From Citrus sinensis (Eukaryota; Streptophyta; Magnoliopsida; Sapindales; Rutaceae): a stretch of DNA of 64,000 bases. Under the pieces are notes generated by a model. That model was not told where the DNA came from and did no database searches. It saw only the letters and a program-made list of their open reading frames with translations. The stretch covers positions 2,914,001 to 2,978,000 of the forward strand of contig NC_068562.1 in the NCBI RefSeq assembly GCF_022201045.2. Direction: 5' to 3'. This document shows, one piece after another, positions 13,181 through 26,000 of the stretch (position 1 is its first letter; every line of letters begins with the position of its first letter). The position numbers were made by a program, and so were the translations under genes.

Positions 13181-13204
13181 ATGCCAAAGAGCACTGGGTT
13201 GATA
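13133..13204. repeat. Imperfect inverted repeat in the CYP82 tail fragment
   Basis: Arms at 13133-13155 and 13182-13204 are inverted copies, 20 of 23 bases matching, with a perfect 14-base core (CAACCCAGTGCTCT and its reverse complement). The loop is 26 bases. The left arm lies in the P450 coding remnant and the right arm is an extra inverted copy of the same stretch. Confidence 0.85.
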
Positions 13205-14029
13205 ACGAAACAAATGAGAGTTTCCTATGCTAATGGCAGACAACAAGGATAAAGCATTAAGATATGGACAAGATTGATAAAAATGAACAACCTAAGAATT
13301 TCTTGCCCTTATGCCTACTTCATGGAACCATCTGACTGAAAAAATAGCTTGTCTTATGGATACATTAATTATCCGCACTCACAATAAGATACTCCTCTAC
13401 AACATAGAGAGATTGTCATGCATCCAGTTAGTTTATTCACTTGCTCAGAATTCATCGTCCATCCTATTAGTTTTTTCAATGAGATAAACTCAACTAAATT
13501 CTTTTGAAAGATATTGTTAATTACGCGGAAACTTACCACATTAACTGCGTTGCTTTTTCAGAGCACATGCATCATACGTCAATACCAGATAGAATCAGCT
13601 TTCAGGAACAAGAGATAATCACAATTATCAACCCCAAACCTGGCAGTTTCCTGCAGGTGGCATCAGATTTTTTATATTTTAAATTAGACTTCATCCATTT
13701 CTTCGCTTGTTTGGCAAACTAGTATTGCATCCAGAGCATGGATTCCCATGCTAAATACGATGCACCAATAATTTGGTATGATGGTGAATTTATGGATATG
13801 TGTATTGTTTCTAATTACATCCTCTTGCTTACTCCAGTCAATTTATACGTCGAAAGCTACATTTTATGGATATTTCAGGACCAAAAGAGTAAACTCTCGT
13901 CCACATATAGAAGCATTCAACAAAGCTTGAATATCAAATACCACACAGACCACGAGCTATCTCCTCAAGTAACTGCTAGGCCTTACTATTACAAAGTCTT
14001 CTGTCATTTGATCTAAGAGTAAAGCCGGG
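13205..14029. other. Spacer between two CYP82-type remnants
   Basis: No gene recognised. Several unrelated short open frames occur on the plus strand (for example 13504-13722 and 13738-14016) without a known domain. The region lies between two P450 tails of the same family and may be decayed P450 flank. Confidence 0.35.
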
Positions 14030-16235
14030 AAGCAAGAAGCGGAGTAAGGAGAACTTCAAGTGGGGTTGCTTATAAGTGTATCAGGCCGCTGCTCTCAGTC
14101 ATATCCACTGCTTTGTTTGATGGGTTCACCCTTCAAAACTATGCAACAGGCTAGCCATTGTCAAATTTAGCATTTGGAGAGCTAGTGAAACCCCTGGACA
14201 CGATCTTCTTCTCGAGCCAAAAGGAATCATTTCAAAATTTAGACCCCAGACGTCGGTGTCCTTATGGCTAGTCAAGAATCTCTCAGGTTGGAACTCATTA
14301 GGATCAGACCACACGCGCTCATCGCATTGGATTTTCCAGATGTTCAACATTAAGGATGTACCTGCTGCAACGTGGTAGCCATTTGAGAGAGTGCAGTCAT
14401 CCTTTGCAGCACGAAGAAGAATAGGGCTTGGAGCGTACATGCGCAATGTTTCCTTAACAACTGCCTGGAGGTATCGCAGATTTTTAATGCCAGCCTCTTG
14501 CACATTTCTGTCTTTGCCAACAAATATGTCCAGTTCCTCTTGAGCCTTTTTTAACACGAGTATTATTGAGGATTAAAGATAGAGCCCAAATTAGAGGGGC
14601 AGCGGTGGTGTCACCAAAGTAGGGAATGGGGGGTGAGGTGACACTAGAAAAATCTCTTTACGATGCTCTTTTTGACACTCAAAATAGTTGGAATTGACTA
14701 TCAAGGTACACAAACAAAATTTATTCAGATTGATGGTATGTCCTAAATTTCTTGACTGTTAACTATAGGTTAAGTTATAAACTTTGCAATTTAGTTATGA
14801 AGCAAACAAAATTCCTACTGCTTGCAAATTTTTTTGTACTCGTGTAAGTCTGTGTCGAGTTTCATTCAAATTTTTACAACCTGTTCTTGCAACGTGTTGA
14901 CTTTTACGCACAGTAAAATGTTTGTCACTTTAGAAAATTTCATACTTTCATATTTTAGGGTAAGTATTTTATTGTGAAATGGGATATTAAGTGGAAAATG
15001 ATAGTTTGATATCAATCAAGCATTGACCATGACCCATTTCCAAATACAAAAGTAGGAGAAGGTTGCTGGTAAGGAATGAAAACCGAAGCATTGATTACCG
15101 TGCAATTTATTGAAAACAATCCAGTTTGGATAATCAACTAACCAACAGATTGTGTTGGAGATTCACTGCAAGCTTCTTTATAAAAATCTGTGCCAAGTCC
15201 TTACATTTCCCAGAAATGTTGAACCCATGTCTCACTTGATCCGGAATGGTGTTTCTAAGAACCTTTTCCCTGTTCTTTTCTTTGTTTAGATGCTTAAGAC
15301 AACTAAAAACCTAGTGTCTTAATAGCTGAACTTTGGCCCTTAGTACTGTAATTGAAATAAGCAGCATTACCACTTTAAAGCTACAAACATATAGCAAGGC
15401 ATTAAGTATGGGAGAATGTTGAGAATATGAGCACGTTTGGAACTGCCACTAGCCACAGTTACTGTGATAGCTTTTCTGGTTTGAAAGGCAAAAGTACTTG
15501 CCAAGCTAGTTGCTTTGTTAATGGTATCAGCGTCGAAAGTAAATATCCAGACATCTTCTAGAATGTTAAGCATAACATCTATGAAATCCTGCTCCTCGTT
15601 TCCTTCTCCACCCAGAAGTCTCTTCTGTTTATGCTCCTCCAGCCATCCTCCAACCAGAGCATCGAGTTCCTTTCCAACCAATAAAGAGATAGAATTGCAT
15701 CAGACAACACAAGTGTCCCAACAGATCTAAGAAATCCCAGATAAATTTTAGGGAGTGCAGTGCCTGCTCTTTCTTGCCATCAGCAATATTTCCAAAGAAT
15801 CTTCTCCCTGTCACCGTTCTAAAAGTGATGTTATGTTTCAAATTCTTAAACCAGTCCTTCATGTCCACCAGAACTGCATGCTCTGCACTAAAAGTGTAAG
15901 TCATGTACAACTCTTTCATAGAAGTCTGCACCTCTGAAATCCATATGTGCTTGAACATATCAAGCCTGTAATGTGACAGAAGTTCAACTGCAGTTATCTT
16001 TCGCATCTCAAGCCAGTAAGGTCCATAAGGAGCAAAACCAAACACGGCATAGTGGTAGCCTAGCAGTTTCGAGGCTGTAATGGCTGGTCTGGTGGAGAAA
16101 GCCTTATCGTGGAGGGTAAAACACTCTCTGGCCACTTCCTAACTATTCACAACCAAAGCATTATGTGATCCTAATCTTTTAGTAAAGACAGGTCCATAAT
16201 TGTCTGCCATGTCGCTCACAGGTGGTGGGACGGCC
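14030..16235 (-). pseudogene. CYP82-type cytochrome P450 pseudogene
   Basis: A decayed P450 monooxygenase gene of the CYP82 type. From its 5' side (high coordinates) the minus strand gives MADNYGPVFTKRLGSHNALV, an in-frame stop (TAG) where the family usually has Trp, then VARECFTLHDKAFSTRP, the C-helix region (FAPYGPYWLEMRK) and KELDALVGGWLEEHKQKR. An intron-like gap follows (about 15490-14635). Exon 2 has an I-helix remnant (GDTTAAPLIWALSLILNN), the K-helix ETLR, the PERF motif (FQPERF) and the haem loop PFGSRRRSCPG with its Cys. Breaks seen: the early stop, loss of about a dozen residues before KELDALV, a frameshift just before LKKAQEELD, and a frameshift plus stop in the C-terminal tail (GLIHL then TAA, then ATPLEVLLTP). 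The membrane anchor and proline-rich start are missing. Not expected to make an enzyme. Confidence 0.9.
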
Positions 16236-17452
16236 CCAACCCATTTTTAGTGCTTTAAACAGTCAACAGTACCAATATTAATCGGCAAAACCAATAAAAC
16301 AAAGATGGATATCAAATAACATCACCGGCGAAAAAGAATTTTGAAGAAATCAGGATAGAAACAAATAATATGATTTGAGATAACAAGTTTGTGCTGTAAT
16401 TTTCCAAAATTCTTCACATCCGATATAAAATTTATAAGCTCGCGTTACGTTTTCTATGAATCCTAGCAAAGGTAGCTCAGGAGTCCCTTGGAACTTCCAT
16501 TTTCTGTGAACAATATTCAGTTTCCAGGTCCTGCAATTTCTGCAAACCTTTGTTTTGCTACAGCCAACAGGTTAAATCTGTGAAAACAGAGCAAATGCCA
16601 CACGTAGAGGAGAAGAACTAAGCAGAATGTAGTGTACCTCTTGCTGTAGTAAAGCCTAAGAGGGCAATGAAGAGATATAAGATGTTATATAATTCAGTCA
16701 AGCTCTGGAGCGGTAAGTTGTTATTTCTTTCTATTATTTGTCTAACTTAAAAGAATGTTTTCCCTGTTTTGGCATAATTGGGTAGAAAACGGTTGCAATC
16801 CTCCCGCTTTCATTTCATTTTGAATTTTGGTACTTTCTTGTCTTAAAGATATCAACAGGAGATTCTATAGTATTGGATCTATGGGTGGCAATCAAAGCTC
16901 CTCCTCTGGTGGGGCATATCACTTTTCCTACTCATATGAAATGTACTGATTTGTTTCCGTATATTTAAGCAGAGCTGGAACTTTGGATAATGTACCCAAC
17001 TGAGCTGGGACTTTGGGTAATATACTCAACCGGGTTTTGGGAAGATCATAGAACAAGATGGTATGGTAGTACAACTTGCATAGATAATTTGACAAAATCA
17101 GCCTTGTGCAGTCCTCTCTAACTAAATGGAATAAATTGGGATTTATATCGACTAAAATATGGTATTTCCATCCAATTAAGGCTGTGCCTGAAAATTGGGA
17201 TCAAAACGAGAAAAGTCCAGGTATCAACTATACAAGTTTAACCATGATTTTTTTTTTTGGAAAACAAAAAGGAAACTGGAGACCATCTAAGAATTTCCAA
17301 ATCCAAGTTAATTCAAAGTTAAGAAGTGTACAGTCACAGATGAAGTCTAGAGTGCTTCAGTTAAAAGTATTACTCCTGAATTAAGAGTTAGAACAAAATC
17401 AAGTTCTTGTACCCTGAGCCAAGTAATGTTCCCTATAATAACAAAAGTATTG
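16236..17452. other. Intergenic DNA between CYP82 pseudogene and B3 gene
   Basis: No gene recognised. The part nearest the P450 pseudogene may contain lost 5' sequence of that gene, but I could not align a P450 N-terminus. The part next to 17453 is probably the 3' untranslated region of the B3 gene. Confidence 0.35.
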
Positions 17453-19930
17453 CTAGAGGCAAGTCTTCATTTTGCGAACAACTTGCACCTTCATTTCTTT
17501 GCTCATATTCCCTCTGGTAAGGACAAACTCAAATACACATTTGTCTCCAGCCTCCAGTTTCTGCTCCCTCCAAAAGTCGCTCCACCCACCGGTGATGACA
17601 ATACGACCGTTTGTTCTAAAAGAAATCTTCACAGGCCACTTTCTTCCATTTTGATCACGAAGCATCATCTCTGGCTCCAGTTTAATGCCATGTGATCTGA
17701 CCACTCTAACAGAAACATTCTACACCAAGCAACATCATTAAACATAAATTCTTCCTAAAATGCATTTAATAGTTAAAACTAGAATAACTTATAGTGCTAC
17801 CAACAAGAATGAGTTTCTTTACTTTTGCAGAAAAAAAAATGATAATAATACTAGTAAAAGGGAAAAACCAAAGAAATCTGACAGAAATGTAAAAGCATCA
17901 ACAAAACAAAATTAAGTTCAATGTAAATGATATTTTATAATATCTGGATGTTTTGTGCATGTATAAATATTCTAATACTACTGTATGTCATATCATACTA
18001 TACTTCTTTAATACCATGAACTGGGAACAAATGCACACACGGTCTGCTGCAGCATCAATCTCTTGTCTTTCATATAGTCATACAATAAGATATTGATCAA
18101 AACACACAAACTAGTGATCTCAATTTTGTTGTGATGGCAAATATTCCAGATAGGCTGGTACTTTATTATTGTTATTTTATTTTTTTAATACTACATAAAT
18201 GTAAACCAAACCTCGACCCAAGCAGCTAGTACTTCAGTATTTCTATCTTTTTTCCAATAATTGATGACATAAAGTTCATAGCTCTTTCGTCTCTTGAATC
18301 AATCTCCGAACCAATGAAATTTCCACACAATGTAACATCCAATAACTTTATACACAACTAACAGATAAAATACCTTATTCATGGTATGACTAATTACCAA
18401 CCCTTCCAGAAAATTTTAACAGTTAAACTAATAATGCTGTCTCTCTTCTATCTTCCACTTCTGCACCCCTAATCTACAAATTTTTCCCAGTAATCCATCA
18501 AAGTTCACTGAGAGCCAAACTTCCGTGGGTGTTTTCTTAGCTGTAGACCTCTAGCCTCTATCATGTTCTTAGCTAAATTTTCATCATTAAGTCTCTAGTC
18601 ACACTTTAATAAATTATTAATTTAGAAAGTAGTCGAGAGTCAGGTTATATATTTCTAGTTTCCTCCTTGACTTATTCTCATGTCAATTTTACTTTATTCT
18701 AAATTCTCAATTATTTAAATTGGTGAATATTAGGGGCTGCAACCATGAATAAGAGACCTAATTATCCTTGCATAAATATTTAAAACAACTCTTTCTTACT
18801 CTTTTTTTTTTAATGAAAATAGATAATAAGTTTTCGAAGTAGACACAAAATGCACAATATAAAGAAGATTTGAAACTCACTCACCACAGCATATCTCGAA
18901 TACTGAGAGAAGACTGACACAAAATGTGGATTCTTCGGGACAACAAGCCTAGCAGCTTTAAAAGCTCTGTCTTCTCCGGTATCTTTTTCATCCCTGAGTC
19001 TAGTTTTCACTCGACTTGCCACAGATGAACCTGTATAAGTAAGTATACATCAGACAATTACAAAACATATGGCAAAACCTTGACCTTCAAAATAAGATCC
19101 GTAACTACAAGTCTACATTGTACCGCCTCGTTTTCCACTTGAGATGAGCATAATTTCCAAATCGTCTTGGTTGCAAGAAGGATCATCCATGATAGAAGTT
19201 TGCTCTGCTTCTCTCCCAATTTCTTTCTTCACAGGTATAGCATTCATGTCAGCAATTGGAGTTTCTTTCTTGTGATGTGTAGTATTCGTGCCTTCCTTCA
19301 GACACCCGTTGATGCCGTATATTTTCACATCAAATAGAGAACTTCCATTGTATTTAAAAACTAAGAAGTCCCCAAGTTCCAAAGAATGTACGCATGCAAA
19401 CCTTTCCCAACAATCTTTTATTACTATGACCCCTTCAACTTCTTCCATCTTGCCACGCCACTGCCTTCCAGCATAATCTCTGATAATCACATGTTTTGGC
19501 ACGGTTACATTCAAGTGCTTGGCAAAAGCTGGTGGTATTGCCTTCATAATAGTTAATCCAAAAATATTATCAACATATGGTTCAGCTACATATACAATTC
19601 ATAAATAACATATGCTAATTTATATCAACAATTATTTTGGGACACATACAAAAGGGTACAAAAGCATGCACTTGTCCCGAATTAATGAGAAGAAAAAATT
19701 AAATAAACATCAAGATGACAAGCGCACAGAACAAGTGCATATATACCCTGAAGGGAGGGCAAAATTACACATAATTGTGCAGTGACAGAACATACTGTAC
19801 ATTGTTGTTATTGGCTTAAAAGGAATAGTACCAGTTGCTTGGAACTAAAAGCGGGGAGATAGACTTTAAAGAACTCAGAGTCGGTGCTTTTGTCAGAGGG
19901 AGAGGATTTTCTTCTTGCTGGTCTCACCAT
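17453..19930 (-). CDS. Two-domain B3 DNA-binding protein, REM/VRN1-like
   Basis: Probable nuclear DNA-binding protein of the REM branch of the B3 superfamily, whose best-known member is VRN1. Four exons: 19930-19832, 19541-19124, 19030-18885, 17719-17453; joined frame 309 residues with phases agreeing. The first B3 domain spans about residues 18-115 (SEFFKVYLPAFSSKQL, IPPAFAKHLN, VIIRDYAGRQWRGKMEEVEG, LELGDFLVFKYNG). A polar linker rich in Glu, Lys and Thr follows. The second B3 domain spans about 205-305 (AARLVVPKNPHFVSVFSQYS, LRDQNGRKWPVKISFR, LEAGDKCVFEFV). The exon 2 acceptor (TATGAAG|GCAATA) has a weak pyrimidine tract; using the ATG at 19547 instead would lose the first B3 strand. The long last intron (18884-17720) contains nothing I recognise. 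It is the only intact gene between two decayed P450 loci. Confidence 0.88.
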
Positions 19931-21718
19931 CGTCTTTCTTCCTTATGTCTCTGAAATTTTTCTTGTTTGCTTTGAACCACATTGTTCGAGAGTCCGGATT
20001 TTATGGGATTACTAAACGTATCATCTCCTTGTTCTATTGGGACTACTTTTACCCCTTTGTCAGTAAAGGGCCGTTTTTAAAAAAATTAAGTAAATAGATT
20101 CAAAAAGATTTTATTCATAAAGATAATTGAAAAATTATCCGCCGATTTTTTTTTTTAATACACAATTTTTTTTTAAAGATGTTCTACCTAAAGTTAATAT
20201 TTTTTTTATTGGTTCGTTTCTATTATAATATTATTATAACTTTGCTGGTATCATAAGGTTAAATTATCATTTCACAATGGCACAGAAGTGAATAGGTGCA
20301 AAACAATATAATTTTAAGTGGAGTTCAAAAATAAAATTGTGTATTTTTAAAAATATGAAAAAAATAGGTGATCCATAGATAATTTACCTTTTACATTTTA
20401 GGGCAAAAAAATCATTTATACAATATTCTGTTAGTTCTCTTAACAGTTTAAAGACGGAAGTAGATAAAAGCAAAATAATGTAACTTCAGGTGGAATTCAA
20501 CAAAAAAAAAAAAGAATTGTGTATTTTTGAAAAAACCTAAAAAAAATGTGGTCAGTCGATAATTTTCCAATATAATTTACTACAAACTTTTTTTATTACT
20601 CGTTAAATAAAAACACCCTATATCAATCTAACCAAGATAAAGTTCAAACAACAATATAATTTTAAAAACATCAACAAATTAAAAATTCATTAATAGATTT
20701 AATTTAATACATTTATAATTATTTTCGACGTACGTTGAAAAATAATCTTATCACAAAGACTACAAAATATATTTTTTTCTCTATAGACAATCATACTATC
20801 ATTCAATCATTAATCTCTCATTCAATTTTATCGATACCTAAAAATCATAAGCGCACCCTCCTACTAAATGATATTATAAACAAACTTATGCACAACTAAA
20901 CATACATTATCTTACCATGTGATAAGAACTAATATAAAAAGATTGACACGTACACAACGGGGGTGTTAGAAAAAATGTTTCACGTATTAAATTTGTGTTA
21001 GGTATGAATTGCACAAATCTCAATTCTTGATTTAACTTTTTGAGTTTGGTTAGGCACTTCTACTGCGTGTATATATGAATACATGAAGAGAAGAATAATA
21101 GAAGAGTAGTAAATCCGATATAATGTAAGATTCACAGATTGTAAAATTGAAAAAAACAAAGATAAATCACAAAAAAATCTTCGACTTCTCTTCCACTTCC
21201 GCAACATAGAAATTTAAACGTAAAATCTCATTCAAAACGACAACATTTTGGGTGAAATTTTTTAGCCTTTGGCACAATTATTAGTCCTCATTCAGTATGG
21301 CAGCCACCATGAATTTACTGACTTACCCCTTATCTATTGGAGGGTGGCCGGTGCAAGTTAGTTGAACTGTCAACTATTTAGTTGTTTATTCGTATGAAAA
21401 AGTGCTTCGCAGTAAGTCAAAACCGCAAAGAAAACAACAGTATACTAGCGATTGAATCATTGAATTTGAAGTTGATGTCCAATCAAATGACAAATTGTTT
21501 TCTCCAAAAATCGTTCCTCTACTCTTTCCTGTAGGAGTGTGAACGAGGCCACAGAGAGTAAAGACAAAAAGATAATCCAATAACAGTACAATACCATATC
21601 AAACAAATGATCAAATGATTATCAAAAGCACTTGTTCTGGTAATTTACTCCTTAATCCTTCATACCTCCCTCCCTTGACGTTTGCTTTTAATTTTTAATT
21701 TTTTTAATAACCAACAGG
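19931..21718. other. AT-rich intergenic DNA
   Basis: Upstream of the B3 gene and upstream of the CYP81-type remnant. It is very AT-rich (20090-20970). Around 20150-20580 a related motif recurs: a TGTGTATTTTT-A-rich block followed by GGTGATCCATAGATAATTT or GTGGTCAGTCGATAATTTTC, suggesting a decayed internal duplication. No first exon for the P450 remnant was found here. Confidence 0.4.
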
Positions 21719-22342
21719 TCCTGCTTGTTGGTGGAACTGATACGTCTGCTGTCACGCTAGAATGCGCCATGTCCAATTTACTTAATCACCCTGATATTTT
21801 GAAGAAAGCTAGAGCTGAATTGGATACTCGCATTGGTCACCAACATTTGATTGATGAATCAGATCTTCCCAAGCTACCTTATCTTCAAAGCATAATATCC
21901 GAGACTCTTAGATTATATCCAGCGGCCCCGCTTCTATTACCTCACATGTCATCCGATGTCTGCCCGATCGGAGATTTCTCTATGCCACGCGACACCATGC
22001 TATTAGTCAATGCATGGGCTATTCATAGAGATCGAACATTGTGGGATGATCCATTAACTTTTAAGCCCGAAAGGTTTCAAAATGGGGAATCTGAAGCCCG
22101 AAAGTATGGGAAGAAGAGCATGTCCTGGGGCTGGCCTGGCCCAAATAATTATAGGCTTGGCCCTGGGGTCCTTGATCCAATGTTTTGAGTGGGAAAAAGT
22201 TGGCGACGAAGAAATTGACATGACTGAGGCAATTGGGCTCACCCAATCTAAAGCCGTGCCACTAGAGGCCATGTGTAAACCACGACCCATTACAAAAGAC
22301 ATTCTCTCCAAAATTACATCAAAAAGGAAAGAAAAATGTTGA
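21719..22342 (+). pseudogene. CYP81-type cytochrome P450 pseudogene, second exon only
   Basis: Starts right after an apparent splice acceptor (AACCAACAG) and reads VLLVGGTDTSAVTLECAMSN (I-helix with GGTDTS), then LPKLPYLQSIISETLRLYPA (K-helix ETLR) and FKPERFQNGESEA. The haem region is damaged: a short deletion removes the usual LMPFG stretch and shifts the frame. The rest (MGRRACPGAGLAQIIIGLAL, then IQCFEWEKVGDEEIDMTEAI) reads in another frame to a stop at 22340-22342. The pattern fits exon 2 of CYP81-type P450s. Exon 1 is not visible upstream. The retained acceptor argues for a truncated genomic copy rather than a retrocopy. A SINE sits about 350 bases downstream. Confidence 0.9.
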
Positions 22343-22697
22343 AATTTAAATGTTACTTCAATATTTATACGTAAATCTGTAGTTGAAAAGCTCAATTTGT
22401 GTAAAATTGCTTTTTTTCTTCTTGGGACAAAGAGCAAGTTGTATTTGTATGCAAAGTATCTATTCCTGAATTTACCTGGCCTTGCTCTTATGAAACATGG
22501 GCACAATGATAGATTAATGGCAACACACACACACAGGGACATAAATTTGTGTGTTGGTTTTGAAAAAGAGTAGTATGAAATATTCTTAAATTTTATTTCA
22601 AATAATATAGCTTTCACGGAATAATTGTGAGATAATATAATTGATTTTGACTTGTATAACCGCATTTTCTAGTTATTTTAATTTCATTCATTATTAG

Positions 22698-22883
22698 GGT
22701 CAATGGACATTTGACTTAGTAGGAGAACTCTTATAATGTTAAGTGTAAGTGTTTGAACCTCCGTAAAAATATTATGAAAGTCAATTTTAATCTTTCGTTG
22801 ATTATCAAAAATATTAATTATAATGTCTAATATAATATCATAACAAACAACAAACATGTATAACAATATTAAAAAAAAAAAAA
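22698..22883 (+). mobile_element. SINE with a perfect 15-base target-site duplication
   Basis: Box A-like TGACTTAGTAGG (22712-22723), box B-like GTGTTTGAACCTCC (22749-22762) and a 3' A run ending at about 22883. The 15 bases TTCATTCATTATTAG occur exactly on both sides (22683-22697 and 22884-22898). The internal part resembles the element at 50358-50672 (both have TTTGA.C(T)TCC.TAAAA.TATT after box B and end in ACA.TATTAAAA), so they appear to be one family. The perfect duplication suggests a fairly recent insertion. It lies about 115 bases upstream of the oligopeptidase-family start codon. Confidence 0.85.
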
Positions 22884-23014
22884 TTCATTCATTATTAGTG
22901 TTAAAAAGTTCATTAATTATAATATACTCATCAAAGACTCAAAAGCGAGAAGTGCCAAAATCTTTTCCTTCAGGCCGTTAAACCCTGAACCCTACACAAG
23001 AGGTCACCACCACC

Positions 23015-26000
23015 ATGCGCCATCTGCTAACGGCCGTCCGCTGCTTCTACAATAACCACGGTTCTCTAACCCAAGTCCGCCACTACAAGCCTCCAAAAAC
23101 GTCGAGACCTCCGGCTGCGCCGTCGCCCCCTAAACCCCCGAAAAAACCACAGAGGTTCACGTTCCATGACCACACGTGGGAAGATCCGTACAGCTGGATG
23201 TCGAGCCTGAATGACAAGGTGGCGATGCGACACATGGACATGTACATCGAGCAAGAAGAGAAGTACGCCGAAGCCGTTATGTCCGACACCGAGAGACTCC
23301 AATCTAAGCTCCAGTCCGAGATGGCCTCTCGCTTGGCTTTTGAGCTTTCCACTCCTCCCCTCCGCTGGGGCCCCTGGTATTATTAATACGATCACATTTC
23401 TCTCATCTCTCCTCTCGCGTTCATCTTTTTCTTTCCGCAGATGCTACTAAATGAACACGAATTAAGCCGCTGTTTGGGGAAAATGTGTGGAAACTTTGGT
23501 GCCTGTTAGTGCTCGTGCGAATTTCTTAAAGAGTAGAACAAAATTAAAATTTGTTCCAATTATAAATTAGGATGCATTTGGAGTGTCTTTAACAGAAAGC
23601 ACTTTCGCTCAAAAGTGCTTTGTGTGAAGGTTCTTTTATCGTTAAAGAGTGTGGAAAATCACATATTAACACTATATGGTAAGTACAAAAGCTCTTATGT
23701 CACTGCCGAAAACGCTCTTAAAACAATTTATTAGCCTGTTTGATGCTTTATTAGTTGGTGCTAAATGAATGTCACGTGTTTCATCAATTGTTTGATGATT
23801 AGTTTCACATGCAGTTTGGATGCACTAGAAGGAATGCAAAGAAAAATATAAATCTTATGTTTCTTTGGTTTTCTAGAAGCATGAATATCTGACAACTAAA
23901 GCTCATATCAAGCTAACCATGTAATTTTGGTAGTTTGTTCTGGTTACTAATTATTTAAATTATGATAATTTTGTGAGATTCTTTCAGCCATCTGGTTTCT
24001 AAGAAAAACAGAATTTTGAATGTATTAATTGAAGTAGGTAATTTTTGGAAATCAAGGGACTTTAGCAGAGGAAACAGTATTAGAAAGTTACTATGGGTAC
24101 ATTTTCCTTCCTTCTTCTAGGAAGGGTTCACTTTTTATAATCACAAATCATCCAGATGGATCATTATTTATTCTGTTTCAGGATCTGAATATTGTTTCAG
24201 AATCTGAATGGTCCTTTTACTATTTGAAGGTGATCTTCATCACCGCAGGTTGTATTATCGGCGTGTTGAAGAAGGAAAGCAGTATCTGGTGTTGTGTCGT
24301 AGATTGGTAAGCTTAAATGAAGAATTCATTTCTCACAAGTCTCCAGCAGCTGGGTTTGATTTTACCTCTGGCAAGAAAATTGAGCAGAAGTTGCTTGATT
24401 ACAATCAAGAAGCCGAGAGATTTGGAGGTACTACTCTAGTGTTCCTTTTCTTCCAAAAAGCCCTTTGGTTCTTAGTTTCTTTTCTTTATTTATTTATTAT
24501 TTATTATTTTTTTGGTAGAAAAGGAAATGAATGATGAACTATAACATCATCTGCTGCTTCTTAGTTTCTTTTCTGGACCTATTTTTATTTATAGGTTATG
24601 CTTATGAAGAATTATCAGAAGTATCCCCAGATCACAAGTTTCTTGCATACACCATGTACGACAAGGATAATGACTACTTTACATTATCTGTGAGGAATTT
24701 AAACTCAGGTGCACTATGTAGCAAGCCTCAAGCAGTTCGGGTGTCAAACATAGCTTGGGCGAAGGATGGTCAGGCATTGATCTATGTTGTTTCTGATCAA
24801 AATAAGAGGCCATACCAGTTAGTGAACGTAAATCCTTGTGTTTTATCATTTTAACATGTTCTCTTGGCTATTGAATTATAGAACTGAGACTTTTTATTTT
24901 ATCACCAGGATTTACTGTAGCATAATTGGATCAACTGATGAAGACGCTTTGCTTCTAGAGGAATCCAATGAAAATGTTTATGTTAACATTAGACACACAA
25001 AAGATTTCCACTTCGTGTGTGTACATACATTTTCAACTACATCTTCAAAGGTATCAATTTGATACAGTTTGTAGTCAACTTAAAATCGTTTAACATTAGT
25101 TACAATAATTGTAAGTTCTTTGATAATTGGGGGCATCTTTTAGGTCTTTCTGATCAATGCAGCTGATCCGTTTTCTGGCTTGACATTAGTTTGGGAGTGT
25201 GAAGGTCTAGCCCACTGCATAGTTGAGCATCATGAAGGGTTCCTCTATTTATTTACAGATGCTGCCAAAGAAGGTCAAGAAGCTGATAATCATTATCTTC
25301 TTCGTTGTCCTGTTGATGCTTCCTTTCCTTCGCGAACTTGGGAGGTTTGTAGTTAACTCTTTTTTTTTTTTTTTTTCTTTTTACAAGTATTTGCTCATTC
25401 AGACTATAAAGACTAAAGCAGGTTTTGTTGTTGCGAATGTGACTTCCAATTCAATGCTTTTTTGGGCTTACTTTCTTTAGTGAATGTTTGTTAGGATGTT
25501 TTATTTTAGCTTCAAATACTCTTTTAGTTATCCACTATCTCATTTGCTTCAGAGTGTATTCATCGATGACCAAGGTTTAGTTGTAGAAGATGTTGATTTC
25601 TGCAAAACACATATGGCACTTATTTTAAGGGAAGGTCGAACGTATAGACTCTGCTCGGTTTCTCTACCTTTGCCAGCTGGAAAGGTGAGACAATAAATAC
25701 GATTATCTTGAGGTTTTATGCGTAGTATACTATGCTTGCAACATTTTTACCTAGAGTCCAATGATGTACTGCTTAATTTTTTGGTTATCATATCAGGGAG
25801 TAGTTCATCTGAAGGAGCTTCATCCTCATTTCCTTCCTCTTCCAAAATATGTGTCTCAAATTGCGCCAGGACCAAACTATGACTACTACTCTTCAACTAT
25901 GCGCTTCACAATATCATCACCTGTGGTATGTCAGGCTTTGTTGCCATTCCCTTCTGATGATGGTTTCAGCATGATTCTATTGCAATCTATTTTCACATCA

